Position numbers and translations under genes: made by a program. DNA of 64,000 nucleotides from Paenibacillus pasadenensis DSM 19293 (GTDB lineage: Bacteria > Bacillota > Bacilli > Paenibacillales > Paenibacillaceae): positions 226,256 through 290,255 of the forward strand of contig NZ_KE383847.1 of the NCBI RefSeq assembly GCF_000422485.1, in the 5' to 3' direction. Position 1 is the first letter of the stretch, and each line of letters begins with the position of its first letter. The notes beneath the pieces were generated by a model. That model did no database searches. It saw only the letters and a program-made list of their open reading frames with translations, and had not been told where the DNA came from. Positions 8,926 through 17,648 of the stretch are shown in pieces.

Positions 8926-9006
8926 CGGGATTCCTCCTTCAACGTTCGTTTGTTCTCTCTACCGCTAGTATGGACCGGCGCCGCCGTTCCATGCGAGAGA
9001 CGCGCG

Positions 9007-9054
9007 AAAAGGGCCGTCCTCCACGTCGTTGTCGACGCGGAGGATGGCCCTTTT
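9007..9054. terminator. Bidirectional intrinsic terminator
   Basis: AAAAGGGCCGTCCTCC pairs with GGAGGATGGCCCTTTT (one mismatch) around a 16-base loop. A-runs and T-runs flank both sides, so it can act on either strand. Its main role is probably to end the minus-strand HxlR transcript. Confidence 0.85.
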
Positions 9055-9139
9055 CGGACAGTGCGATCGCCTGGGCGAGCCGTGCCCGCGGTGCGGGCAC
9101 GGGCTGGCGGGTACGGGTTGGCGGCCGGAGGCAGCCGGA

Positions 9140-9484
9140 TCAGGACTCGGCCGGGTCGGGAGATGAGGCGGGCAGCCAGTCCTGCGACCAGCGGGCGATC
9201 TCGCTGACGATCGGCTCCAGCGCGCGTCCTTTGTCCGTCAGCGAATATTCGATGCGCACGGGCATCTCGGGATAGACGGTCCGCAGCACGACGCCCTCGG
9301 CCTCGAGCTCCTTGAGCCGTTCGGCAAGCATCTTGCCGCTCAGCCCCGGCAGCGAGTCCTCGATGCGGGCGAACCGCTGCGGTCCCGCGAGCAGCTTGTA
9401 GACGATCAGCGTCGTCCACCGCTTGCTGAGCAGGTCGACGGCTTTTTCGAAGCGCGGGCAGAGCTCCATGTCCAGTCGGGACAT
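9140..9484 (-). CDS. HxlR-family winged-helix transcriptional regulator
   Basis: This 114-residue regulator begins MSRLDMELCPRFEKAVDLLSKRWTTLIVYKLL. The early Cys followed by a helix and the LSKRWT motif are hallmarks of HxlR/MarR-like regulators, some of which sense electrophiles through that Cys. The winged helix covers RFARIEDSLPGLSGKMLAERLKELEAEG. It is divergent from the esterase-like gene starting at 9667, so it may control that gene; this is inference from position. Confidence 0.9.
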   Translation of the reverse strand: MSRLDMELCPRFEKAVDLLSKRWTTLIVYKLLAGPQRFARIEDSLPGLSGKMLAERLKELEAEGVVLRTVYPEMPVRIEYSLTDKGRALEPIVSEIARWSQDWLPASSPDPAES

Positions 9485-9559
9485 TCCATCACCTCATTCG
9501 AATTCTTCTCATTATACTGCTGTTACACCTCCGTCACAAACGGCAAACAAGAAGAGCGA

Positions 9560-9589
9560 TTGACAATCGAACGAGAACGATGGTAAGCT
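9560..9589 (+). promoter_or_regulatory. SigA-type promoter of the hydrolase gene
   Basis: A perfect TTGACA at 9560-9565 is followed after 18 bp by TAAGCT at 9584-9589. It lies in the divergent region between the HxlR gene and the hydrolase gene, about 75 bp from the latter's start. Confidence 0.55.
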
Positions 9590-9666
9590 GAAGACATCTA
9601 AACCCGATTAAACAGGTTGGAATAATATATGATTAATAAACGAACCCGCAAAGGATGGATCGATCG

Positions 9667-10488
9667 ATGGAAAAACAACTGATTCTGCGCCATGAAGGGC
9701 TGGAGCTCACCGCCACGCTGCATTATCCTGCCGCGTCCGCGGCCGACGAGCGCGAGCGGCAGCCCATCGTCGTCATCTGCCACGGCTTCATCGGCAGCCG
9801 GATCGGCGTCGACCGTCTGTTCGTCAAGACCGCCCGGGCGCTGGCCGCCCAGGGATCGTTCGTCCTGCGCTTCGACTACGGCGGCTGCGGCGAGAGCAGC
9901 GGCAGCTACGGGGCGCTCGGCTTCGACTCGATGATCGGCCAGACGAGGGCCGCGCTCGACTACGTGCTGGCGATGGACTGCGTCGATCCGCAGCGGGTGA
10001 CGCTGCTCGGCCACAGCCTGGGCGGAGCGGTCGCCCTCCATGCCGCGGTCAAGGACAAGCGCGTCAACCGGCTCATCCTCTGGTCGGCCGTCGGCTATCC
10101 ATTCAACGACATCGTCCGGCTGGTCGGCCGCAGCGGGTACGACGAGGCCGTGCTCAAGGGCTCGACCGACCACGCAGGCTACACGCTGGAGCCGAAGTTC
10201 TTCGACTCGCTGCAGCAGCATCAGCCGTTCCAGGCGGCGGTGCGCTTCGGCGGCGACGTGCTGCTCGTGCACGGCACGAGCGACGACGTCATCCCGGCCG
10301 ATTACAGCTTCCTGTACCAAAAGGTGTTCTGGACGCGCGGCGACGGCCTGTGCGACAAGGAGATCCTGTTCCAGGCGGACCACACCTACTCGACCCGCGC
10401 GCATCAGGAAGAGGCGATCCGCGTCACCGTCGACTGGCTCGCCAAGCTGGAGAAGCGGCATGAGCAGTGGCTCGACTGGAGCATCTGA
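9667..10488 (+). CDS. Alpha/beta hydrolase, cinnamoyl/feruloyl-esterase-like
   Basis: This 273-residue cytoplasmic hydrolase begins at ATG 9667; the in-frame ATG at 9655 is directly against the AAAGG ribosome-binding site and is unlikely to be used. The fold elements are HGF (oxyanion region, CHGFIGSRIGVDRLF), RFDYGGCGESSG, the nucleophile elbow GHSLGG, the acid loop LVHGTSDDVIP and the catalytic His in QADHTYS. The HGF...RLF...LRFDYRG-type pattern is the one seen in cinnamoyl and feruloyl esterases of Firmicutes. The natural ester substrate cannot be deduced. Divergent pairing with HxlR suggests induction by an aromatic or electrophilic compound (inference). Confidence 0.87.
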   Translation: MEKQLILRHEGLELTATLHYPAASAADERERQPIVVICHGFIGSRIGVDRLFVKTARALAAQGSFVLRFDYGGCGESSGSYGALGFDSMIGQTRAALDYVLAMDCVDPQRVTLLGHSLGGAVALHAAVKDKRVNRLILWSAVGYPFNDIVRLVGRSGYDEAVLKGSTDHAGYTLEPKFFDSLQQHQPFQAAVRFGGDVLLVHGTSDDVIPADYSFLYQKVFWTRGDGLCDKEILFQADHTYSTRAHQEEAIRVTVDWLAKLEKRHEQWLDWSI

Positions 10489-10527
10489 GCGGCTAGGGCG
10501 GAGCTGCGACGACGCCCTAAGCACGCC

Positions 10528-11670
10528 CTAAGGCTTGTATTTGCCGGGGCTCTCGAGATCGACGCGCACCTCGGCCAGCCGCAGCGAATCGGGCTTGAGC
10601 AGCGTTTTTGCGCCGCCGTCAGTCCGCTCCTGCCATTCGCGCGGATGCTTCCGATAATAAAGCTCCTCCAGTTCGAATATATCGATCTTTCGGCTCAGAG
10701 CGCTCCGGTACGTGGAGACGATCTGGGCCTCGATCATTTTTGCCGCCGCTTCCTCCACCTCCGCCATCGGCGACTGCGTATTGCGCGTCATGAGCACGCC
10801 CTTGACATGCACGCGGGCCTCGAACGCCGGCTCGCCTTGCTCGTCCTCTTTCAGGCGCAGCTTGATCTTCGTGCGGGTGAAGCTGCCGTAGCCGTAGTCG
10901 ACTCCGTCATGCACGATCTCGATCAAGTACTGCTCCATGTGCGGATTCATCCAGTGCCAGCCCTCCAGCTGGCCGATCGGCAGCCGCGTCTCGTAGGCCG
11001 CCTGGCGGAAGAAGAACGCGCCGGCAACCTTCAGCTCCGGATGCGGCTTCTCGTCCTTTTCCCAGGCGCGCTCCTCGAGCATGAGCTCTGGCACGTAGCC
11101 GTTTATGGCGGGATGCTGGAGCTCGCGCAGCAGCTTGAACAGGAACACCGGCTCGATGTCGGACTTCTGGCTGTAGCTCGCTTCGGGCGAATGCAGCAGC
11201 GTCGTCGTGTTGGACAGGTTGAAGAAGGACTTGGTGATGAAGATGTCGTCGAGCTTATGGCGCGTGCCGAACATCCAGACGTTCATGCGGCTCTCCGGAT
11301 ACCCGGCGATCAGCTCGGAAATATCCCGGCTCGACATCGCTTTAAGCGCGCCTTCGGTCAGCAGCAGCGCCGACACATGCGAGAAGTCCATAGGCTGCTG
11401 CGAGCTGTTCATCAGCTTGGCATTGGCGTCGCCGATGCTTTTCCCCGATCCGTGTCCGGTCCAGATCGGAATCTGCTTTCCGCTCACAGTGCCGGTTTCC
11501 GACTTCGATTCGCCGGCGAAATCGAGCATCTGCACGTACATCGTGTAGATGCCGTCTTTATAGTCGATGCCGATCGCTTTCAGATACAGCTCGTTGTTCG
11601 TCTTCGATCCTTTGCAGCCCGCCAGCAGCAAGAGCAGCGCGGCGGCTGCGATCAGGCGCAGGCGGCGCAT
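10528..11670 (-). CDS. Ger(x)C-family germinant receptor subunit (lipoprotein)
   Basis: This 380-residue protein starts MRRLRLIAAAALLLLLAGC, a lipoprotein signal ending in LLAGC, and continues with ELYLKAIGIDYKDGIYTMYVQMLDFA, the standard start of GerAC-type subunits. The C subunit is anchored on the outer face of the spore inner membrane and is required for nutrient germinant sensing. The internal segments HVSALLLTEGAL and WMNPHMEQYLIE fit the family. Its start lies 12 bases after the gerA stop, with AGGTGA upstream, so it is the last gene of a minus-strand B-A-C operon. Confidence 0.9.
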   Translation of the reverse strand: MRRLRLIAAAALLLLLAGCKGSKTNNELYLKAIGIDYKDGIYTMYVQMLDFAGESKSETGTVSGKQIPIWTGHGSGKSIGDANAKLMNSSQQPMDFSHVSALLLTEGALKAMSSRDISELIAGYPESRMNVWMFGTRHKLDDIFITKSFFNLSNTTTLLHSPEASYSQKSDIEPVFLFKLLRELQHPAINGYVPELMLEERAWEKDEKPHPELKVAGAFFFRQAAYETRLPIGQLEGWHWMNPHMEQYLIEIVHDGVDYGYGSFTRTKIKLRLKEDEQGEPAFEARVHVKGVLMTRNTQSPMAEVEEAAAKMIEAQIVSTYRSALSRKIDIFELEELYYRKHPREWQERTDGGAKTLLKPDSLRLAEVRVDLESPGKYKP

Positions 11671-11682
11671 GGAGCAATCACC

Positions 11683-13358
11683 TCATTTCAACGGTTTCTG
11701 CACGCGGAGCGCTTCCGCCCGGCGAGGGCGCTTGCGGAACGGCAGGATGAACAGTCCCGGCAGCAGGTCGCGGAGCTGGATCGGCGAGATCGGGGTCAGG
11801 TACGGCACGCCGAACGATTGGATCCGCGTCAGATAGACGAGCACGCTGATCGTCGAGATCATGAAGCCGAAGAAGCCGAGCGCCGAGCTGGACGCATACA
11901 CATAGAACCGAATGAGCGTCACGGCGCCGGTCAGCGACTGGTTGACCAGCGTGGAGCCGGCGACGAACGTCATGGCCGCCATGACGATCATGACCGGGGA
12001 GATCAGTCCGGCCCGGACGGCCGCATCCCCGATGATGAGGCCGCCGACGACCGTCAGCGTCTGCCCGATCGCCCCGGCAGCCGCGCGCCGGCCTCTCGGA
12101 AGATCTCGATCAGCAGCAGCGCGAGGAACATCTCCTCGATTGACGACAGCGGCAAGCCGAGGCGCGAGTTCATGATCGTCGCCAGCAGGTTGAACGGAAT
12201 CTGGTCGACGTGGTAGACCGCCAGGGCGATGTAGAGGCCCGGCAGGAAGCAGGTGACGAGCAGGCAGACGTAGCGCAGCAGCCGGGTGAAGTTCACGAAG
12301 AAATAGTTCTGCTGCGCATCCTCGGCGGACTTCATCAGCAGGAACAGGTTCGCCGGCGCGATGATCGCCGTCGGATTGCCGTCGAGCAGGATGACGGCTC
12401 GTCCGGCCGCCAGGCATTGCACGGCGAAGTCCGGCCGGCCCGTATAGGACGTCCGGGGCAGGAGCGACCAGGAGCGGTCGACGAGCAGATCCTGCAGATG
12501 GCGCGTCGAAACGATGTCGTCGGCGTCGATGCCGGACAGCTTGTCGCGGATCGCATCGACGAGCTGCGGATTGGCGATGTCCGCCTCATACAGGAGCGCG
12601 GCCTTCGTGCCGGAGCGCGTGCCGACGCAGAGCTGCTCGCAGCGCAGGCCCGGCGTGCGGAGCCGGTAGCGGATGAGCGCCGTATTCGTATGCAGCTGCT
12701 CGACGAAGCCGTCCTTCGGGCCGCGCACCGACACCTCCGTCGCGGCCTCGGACGGAGAGCGGCCCGGCACCGTTCCGGCCGACATCGACCAGGCACGCTG
12801 CTGCTCGTCGCAGAACAGGATCGCATTGGCCTCGAAGATCATCCGGCAGATGTAATCGCGCCAGGTGATCGTATGGGGCGCCTCCTTCGAGATCCGGGGC
12901 AGCTTCAGCTCCTGCCACGCGCCCATGTTGCCCGGCCGCGCGCTCGCCGCTTCCTCCGGCGCCAGCGCGGGCACGCCGGCGCGCGCCTGAGGCAGGACGA
13001 CCTTTTGCAGCAGCATCGGATCGGCCATCGCGCTGCAGTAGACGAGCGTCAGCTTCAGCGGACGAGCTCCGGAGGGAGGTCCCGGCTCCGGCAGCCCGCG
13101 CGGCGGCTTCTCCGCCTCGTCGACTTCGTCCGGCGCCTCGCTGGCTTGCGCCTCTGCTCCCGGTCTAGCGCGCTCTGCCTCTACTTCGATGTCCAGGAGG
13201 GAGACGTCGTCGCTGCCTTGGAGCCACTGGCGCAGCTGCTCCCGGCCGGGCAGGCGCTCGCCTTCGCTGCCGCCGTTGCCGGCGCTGTTGCCGGCGCTGC
13301 CGCCGTTGCCGCAAGCCGTCGCCGTTCCCGCCGCCCGGTTGGCGTTCGGCTTCTTCAT
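11683..13358 (-). pseudogene. GerA-family germinant receptor subunit A, interrupted by a one-base frameshift
   Basis: Starting at ATG 13358 (GGAGG upstream on the minus strand), the frame encodes an N-terminal hydrophilic region rich in Ala and Gly, then a GerA domain (LTLVYCSAMADPMLLQKVVLP, EVSVRGPKDGFVEQLHTNTALIRYR, LLDGNPTAIIAPANLF) and the first membrane spans. It breaks after EAGARLPG, giving a 434-residue product that stops at 12054. The rest (AIGQTLTVVGGLIIGDAAVRAGL through the last spans) is in another frame and ends at 11683. Adding one C to the plus-strand CCCC at 12072-12075 restores a normal protein of about 558 residues. Either the gene is inactive or the base was lost in sequencing; the rest of the protein looks well preserved. 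Confidence 0.88.
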
Positions 13359-14461
13359 CCCGGCTCCGCCTCCTTTCCGGCCGTCGGCAGCGGAGAGCGC
13401 CAGCGCAGGAGGATGGCGAGCAGCGCGGTGAGCGCCGGGACGAAGGCGATGAAGACGGGGTACTGGTACTCGATCAGGAAGAAAAAGAGCTCCGAATCGG
13501 TGACCTTCGAGCTGGAGAACGCGGTGACGACCGCCGCCATGCCGACGAAGAAGATCGTCAGCCCGCGTCGGCCCCGCACCGGGCCGAGCCGCGCGGACAA
13601 GTAGAAGAGCAGCGAGATGCGGGCGAACGTGCTGGAGACGCGCTGCACGATCGCGAACAGATCGATATGCTCGATCGTGGGGCCGAGCGAGATCACCTTC
13701 CAGATCTCGAGCACCGGGCTGCGCAGCTTGAACGCCTGGTCGGAGCCGAAGACGCAGATCGAGACGACGACGGGAATGAGCTGCAGCCAGCACAGGAACA
13801 GGACCAGAAGGGCGAACTGGTACCAGCGGAACCGGCCTTTGACATGCTGCTGCACGAACAGGACGAGCCAGATCTCCAGCATCGCCGCCGCCGCGAGCGG
13901 CATGCCCTTCAGCGCCGGGCTGATGCCGTTCTCCAAGATCGGCAGCAGCATCCGGCTGTCCATGTTCGGCCAGTTCAGCATCAGCAGCAGCGAGTCGAGG
14001 ATGACCGCGATCGGGACGAGGATGACGCAGGCATAGGCGATCGAGCGGAGCCCGCCGGATGCGGTCCAGGCGCAGAGCGCCGCTGTCGCTCCCGCGATGA
14101 TCCAGACCGGCGTATGGCTCATGTAGCTGTGGATGGCGATATGCGCCGTTTCCCAGGAAAGGGTGGAGGCCTGGAGGAGCAGCAGGACGACGACGAGCGC
14201 GCGCATCGTCCAGGAGGCGGCCCGGCCGAACCGGTCCGACAGCCATTGCTCGATCGGCACGCCGTTCAGCTTGCGGATGACGTAGCAAAGGAGGCCGCAC
14301 CAGAGCAGCATGGGCGGCAGGGCGAGCAGGATCGCGACCCAGGAGTCGCTTCCCGATCGGGAAAAGATGAACGGCGGAACGAGGATGTTCGCTACGCCTC
14401 CGCTGCTCAGCAGCAGCATGATGATGCATGTCCAGACGCTGATCCGGTTTGAGATCGGCAT
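13355..14461 (-). CDS. Germination permease, GerB/endospore germination permease family
   Basis: This 368-residue, ten-span protein is the transporter-like B subunit of a germinant receptor. The ATG at 14461 follows AAAGGAGG on the minus strand; an upstream in-frame start at 14545 lacks such a site and would overlap the SigG-like promoter. The first spans (WTCIIMLLLSSGGVANILVP, WVAILLALPPMLLWCGLLCYVI) and the stretch VPIEQWLSDRFGR are typical of the family. Its stop overlaps the gerA start by two bases. Placing B first is less common than the A-B-C order of the Bacillus subtilis gerA operon. Confidence 0.9.
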   Translation of the reverse strand: MPISNRISVWTCIIMLLLSSGGVANILVPPFIFSRSGSDSWVAILLALPPMLLWCGLLCYVIRKLNGVPIEQWLSDRFGRAASWTMRALVVVLLLLQASTLSWETAHIAIHSYMSHTPVWIIAGATAALCAWTASGGLRSIAYACVILVPIAVILDSLLLMLNWPNMDSRMLLPILENGISPALKGMPLAAAAMLEIWLVLFVQQHVKGRFRWYQFALLVLFLCWLQLIPVVVSICVFGSDQAFKLRSPVLEIWKVISLGPTIEHIDLFAIVQRVSSTFARISLLFYLSARLGPVRGRRGLTIFFVGMAAVVTAFSSSKVTDSELFFFLIEYQYPVFIAFVPALTALLAILLRWRSPLPTAGKEAEPG

Positions 14462-14523
14462 GGGATTCCGTGCCTCCTTTCGCGCATGCCTGGGGTCGCT
14501 CGGGCGACGCCGGCCCATGCGGC

Positions 14524-14554
14524 TAGTATGGATCGGCGCAGGCATTGCTATCCG
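14524..14554 (-). promoter_or_regulatory. Putative SigG (forespore) promoter of the ger operon
   Basis: Read on the minus strand, CGGATA (14554-14549) is separated by 18 bp from CATACTA (14530-14524). The -10 is a perfect match to the SigG consensus CATANTA and the -35 matches 4 of 6. Germinant receptor operons of B. subtilis are SigG-dependent, and the site lies about 65 bp upstream of gerB. Confidence 0.6.
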
Positions 14555-14658
14555 CTGGAGGAAGGTTCTTGCAGGATGGAAGCGCCTCCCGGGCGGGGGC
14601 GAAAAAGGTTCCCAAGCGCATCCGGCTGGTCTATGATGGAAACGGAGGGGATGAATGC

Positions 14659-15738
14659 ATGTCTGGAACCATGACCGGTAAATGGCTTCTGATGGCGGCC
14701 GCGGCGTCGATGCTGCTCTCCGCCTGCTCGCAAAAGGCCGACGCTCCCGTCGAGACGGCCGGCCCGCCGAGCGTGACCGCCTTGCCGACCGCTTCGCCGA
14801 GTCCGGCGCCGTCCGCAGCTCCCGCCTTCACGGCGCCGCTCACGGGAGAAGCGCTGCAGGGGCCGATCGACAGCCGGCCGTATCTGGTGATGATCAACAA
14901 TCACGCCAAGGCGAGGCCGCAGTCGGGGCTGGGCTCGGCGGACCTGCTGTACGAGGTGCTCGCGGAAGGCGAGATCACGCGTTTCCTGGCCGTCTTCCAG
15001 AGCCGCGCCTTCGACGGGGCGATCGGCCCGGTGCGCAGCATCCGGCCGTACTTCATCGACGTCGGCAAAAGCCAGGACGCGATCCTGATCCATTCCGGCG
15101 GCAGTCCGGACGGCTATGCGATGCTGTCGCGGGAGAAGCTCGACCATATGGACGAGATTACGAATGCAGGGGCTTACTTCTGGAGGGACAAGTCCAGGAA
15201 GGCTCCGCATAATCTGTACACGAGCCTCGAGAAGCTGGCGGCCGGCGCCGCCAAGAAGAAATTCGAGACCGCCCAGACGGGCGCGGTGCGCACGCTGCCG
15301 TTCGTCTCCGATCTGCAGCAGGCGCCGCCCGGCAGTCCGTCGTCGGGACTTGAGGTCACGTTCCTGCTCCAGTCGTACAAGGTGTCGTACCGCTACGATG
15401 CGGAGTCGCTGACGTACAAGCGCTCGATCAACGGCGAGCCGCATGTCGACCTGAACGACGGCAAGCAGCTGGAGGCGGCCAACGTCGTCGTGCTCGAGGC
15501 GCCCCACCGCGTGCTGGACGATGTCGGCCGGCGGGAGGTCGATCTGGATCGCGGAGGCCGGGCGAAGCTGTTCCAGCGCGGCCAGGCGAGAGACATTCAG
15601 TGGAAGAGGAGCGGCACGGACGATCCGATCCGGTTCTACGACTCGGAGACGGAGGCTCCGCTGTACCCGGGCCAGACCCATGTGCTGATCGTGCCCGACA
15701 AGCCGGGTCTCGAGCAGCGGCTCGCGGTGCTGCCTTAG
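14659..15738 (+). CDS. DUF3048 (YerB-like) lipoprotein
   Basis: This 359-residue lipoprotein is read from ATG 14659, eight bases after GGAGGGG. Its signal peptide ends in LLSAC, followed by a short Pro/Ser/Ala tether. The mature region carries the family's conserved pattern: LMGPIDSRPY-like entry, LVMINNHAKARPQSGLGSADL, YEVLAEGEITRFLAVFQS, GPVRSIRPYFIDVG, and HSGGSPDGYAML. The family (YerB) is common in Bacilli and its biochemical role is not established. A terminator follows 22 bases downstream, so it is a single gene. Confidence 0.9.
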   Translation: MSGTMTGKWLLMAAAASMLLSACSQKADAPVETAGPPSVTALPTASPSPAPSAAPAFTAPLTGEALQGPIDSRPYLVMINNHAKARPQSGLGSADLLYEVLAEGEITRFLAVFQSRAFDGAIGPVRSIRPYFIDVGKSQDAILIHSGGSPDGYAMLSREKLDHMDEITNAGAYFWRDKSRKAPHNLYTSLEKLAAGAAKKKFETAQTGAVRTLPFVSDLQQAPPGSPSSGLEVTFLLQSYKVSYRYDAESLTYKRSINGEPHVDLNDGKQLEAANVVVLEAPHRVLDDVGRREVDLDRGGRAKLFQRGQARDIQWKRSGTDDPIRFYDSETEAPLYPGQTHVLIVPDKPGLEQRLAVLP

Positions 15739-15759
15739 GCTCCAGCAACGAACCTTCGG

Positions 15760-15784
15760 CCCTGCCTTGACGGCAGGGTCTTTT
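15760..15784 (+). terminator. Intrinsic terminator after yerB-like gene
   Basis: The stem CCCTGCC/GGCAGGG closes the loop TTGAC, followed by TCTTTT. Short but clean. Confidence 0.82.
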
Positions 15785-15851
15785 CGCGCGTTTTGGGCAA
15801 AATGAACCAGGGCGAAAATTCGACAAAATTCGATTTTTCGAGGCGCTGGCG

Positions 15852-15893
15852 TTTACAAATCCTTTACACCACCCGGATGAACTGTGATAAGAT
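15852..15893 (+). promoter_or_regulatory. PhoP-box-like direct repeat overlapping a promoter
   Basis: Two TTTACA hexamers (15852-15857 and 15863-15868) are separated by 5 bp, the 11-bp period of the Bacillus PhoP box (TT-A/T/C-ACA repeats). The second also serves as a -35, with 17 bp to an extended -10 (TGTGATAAG, -10 GATAAG at 15886-15891). The downstream genes encode a PhoU-like protein and a phosphate transporter. Only two of the usual four repeats are evident. Confidence 0.5.
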
Positions 15894-15949
15894 AAGTGGG
15901 GCCTGAAAAGGGCTGTCTAACCATTTTTTTGAAAGCAAAGGGGACGAAC

Positions 15950-16558
15950 ATGGCTAAGAAGAATATCTTCTTCAAAACGCTGGAGGAAATGGCGGATTCG
16001 ATTGTCGAAAGCGTGGAGTATTTCGCGCGCGGGGTGGACGACCTGTCGAATGTCGGCGAGTTCGCCAAGGCGATGAAAGAATACGAGAGCCAATGCGACC
16101 GCTATACCCATACGATCATCATCGAGCTCAACAAGACGTTCATCACGCCGATCGAGCGCGAGGACATCATGGCGCTGACGACCGCGCTTGACGACGTCGT
16201 CGACGAGATCGAGGCTTGCGCGTCGCGCTTCGAGATGTACCAGGTGACGGACAAGGACGAGTACATCCGCCTGTTCGCCGACAACCTCGTGCGCTGCGCC
16301 CACCAGGTCAAAAACGCGATCTATCTGCTCACGCAGAAGAAGCTGCTGGCGATCCGCGAGCCGAACATCGCGATCAACGAGCTGGAGAACCAGGCCGACG
16401 ACCTGCTGCGCGTGAGCATCAAGGCGCTGTTCGCGAACCAGAAGGATCCGATCGAGCTGATCAAGCGCAAAGAGCTTTACGAAATGCTCGAAAAGACGAC
16501 GGATTACTTCGAAGACGTCGCCAACACGCTTGAAACGATCATCATGCGCAACAGCTAA
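15950..16558 (+). CDS. DUF47 (PhoU-like) protein partnering a phosphate transporter
   Basis: This 202-residue helical protein starts at ATG 15950 with AAAGGGGAC upstream. It begins MAKKNIFFKTLEEMADSIVESVEYF and continues through PIEREDIMALTTALDDVVDEIEACASRFEMY, the acidic metal-binding helices typical of DUF47/PhoU-like proteins (also called YkaA or Pit accessory protein). Such proteins are regularly encoded just upstream of PiT transporters and are thought to modulate them. Here the transporter begins 22 bases downstream. The function is inferred from the pairing. Confidence 0.9.
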   Translation: MAKKNIFFKTLEEMADSIVESVEYFARGVDDLSNVGEFAKAMKEYESQCDRYTHTIIIELNKTFITPIEREDIMALTTALDDVVDEIEACASRFEMYQVTDKDEYIRLFADNLVRCAHQVKNAIYLLTQKKLLAIREPNIAINELENQADDLLRVSIKALFANQKDPIELIKRKELYEMLEKTTDYFEDVANTLETIIMRNS

Positions 16559-16579
16559 GGACAGGAGACGACCTGAACG

Positions 16580-17581
16580 ATGGATACAGTATTGATAATT
16601 ATGGCGGTCGTCGTGTTCCTGGCGCTGGCGTTCGACTTCATCAACGGCTTCCATGACACGGCCAACGCCATCGCGACCTCGGTGTCGACGCGGGCGCTCA
16701 AGCCGCGCGTCGCCATCCTGCTGGCGGCGACGATGAACTTCGTCGGAGCGCTCAGCTTCACCGGCGTCGCCAAGATGATCGGCGGCGGCATCGCCGATCC
16801 GACCACGCTGCAGCACGGCGAGGAGATCGTCATCGCGGCGCTGCTCGGAGCGATCATCTGGAACCTGATCACCTGGTGGTTCGGCATCCCGTCCTCCTCG
16901 TCGCATGCGCTCATCGGCGGCCTTTCCGGAGCGGTCGTCGCGTCGGCCGGATTCGGCGCGATCAACGGCAGCGGCTTCTCGGACATCATCAAGGCGCTCA
17001 TCTTCTCGCCGATCATCGCGTTTGTCGTCGGCTATCTGCTGATGACGCTGCTCAAGCTGGTGTTCGCCAGGTCGAGCCCGCATCAGATCAACAAGGGCTT
17101 CCGCACCGGACAGATCATGACCGCGGCGTTCCAGTCGTTCACGCACGGCACCAACGACGCGCAAAAGGCGATGGGCATCATCACCTTCGCGCTCGTGTCG
17201 GCCGGACTCCAGGACAACATGGACGTGCCGCTCTGGGTCAAGCTGTCCGCGGCGACGGCGATGGCGCTCGGCACCTCGGTCGGCGGCTGGAAGATCATCA
17301 AGACGATGGGCACGAAGATTTTCAAGATCGAGCCGATCAACGGCTTCGCCGCCGATCTCGGCGCCGCCTCCGTCATCCTGACGGCGACGATGCTGCATTT
17401 CCCGGTCAGCACGACCCATACGATCACGTCCTCGCTGCTCGGCGTCGGCAGCGCGAAGCGCTTCTCTGGCGTGAAGTGGGGCATGGCCGGACGGATCGTC
17501 GTCTCCTGGGTCATCACGATTCCGATCTCCATGGGCTTGGCCGCGCTGATCTACCAGATCATCGAGTGGCTGTTCCTGTAG
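16580..17581 (+). CDS. pit: PiT-family inorganic phosphate transporter
   Basis: This 333-residue membrane protein carries both PiT signature repeats: DFINGFHDTANAIATSVSTRAL near the N-terminus and FQSFTHGTNDAQKAMGIIT in the second half. Some ten hydrophobic spans are visible. It takes up metal-phosphate with H+ or Na+. It is the second gene of the phosphate operon and ends 22 bases before a strong terminator. The possible PhoP-type promoter upstream would induce it when phosphate is scarce. Confidence 0.93.
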   Translation: MDTVLIIMAVVVFLALAFDFINGFHDTANAIATSVSTRALKPRVAILLAATMNFVGALSFTGVAKMIGGGIADPTTLQHGEEIVIAALLGAIIWNLITWWFGIPSSSSHALIGGLSGAVVASAGFGAINGSGFSDIIKALIFSPIIAFVVGYLLMTLLKLVFARSSPHQINKGFRTGQIMTAAFQSFTHGTNDAQKAMGIITFALVSAGLQDNMDVPLWVKLSAATAMALGTSVGGWKIIKTMGTKIFKIEPINGFAADLGAASVILTATMLHFPVSTTHTITSSLLGVGSAKRFSGVKWGMAGRIVVSWVITIPISMGLAALIYQIIEWLFL

Positions 17582-17603
17582 CGTTCGTCCCCTTTTCAAG
17601 TCG

Positions 17604-17645
17604 AAGCCCGCTTCTCCCTTCACCGAGGGAAAGCGGGCTTTTTTC
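17604..17645. terminator. Convergent terminator between pit and the yqfQ-like gene
   Basis: AAGCCCGCTT pairs with AAGCGGGCTT around a loop containing CTCCCTTCACCGAGGG, followed by TTTTTT on the plus strand. A minor T/A run on the other side may let it serve the facing gene too. Confidence 0.88.
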
Positions 17646-17648
17646 GTC

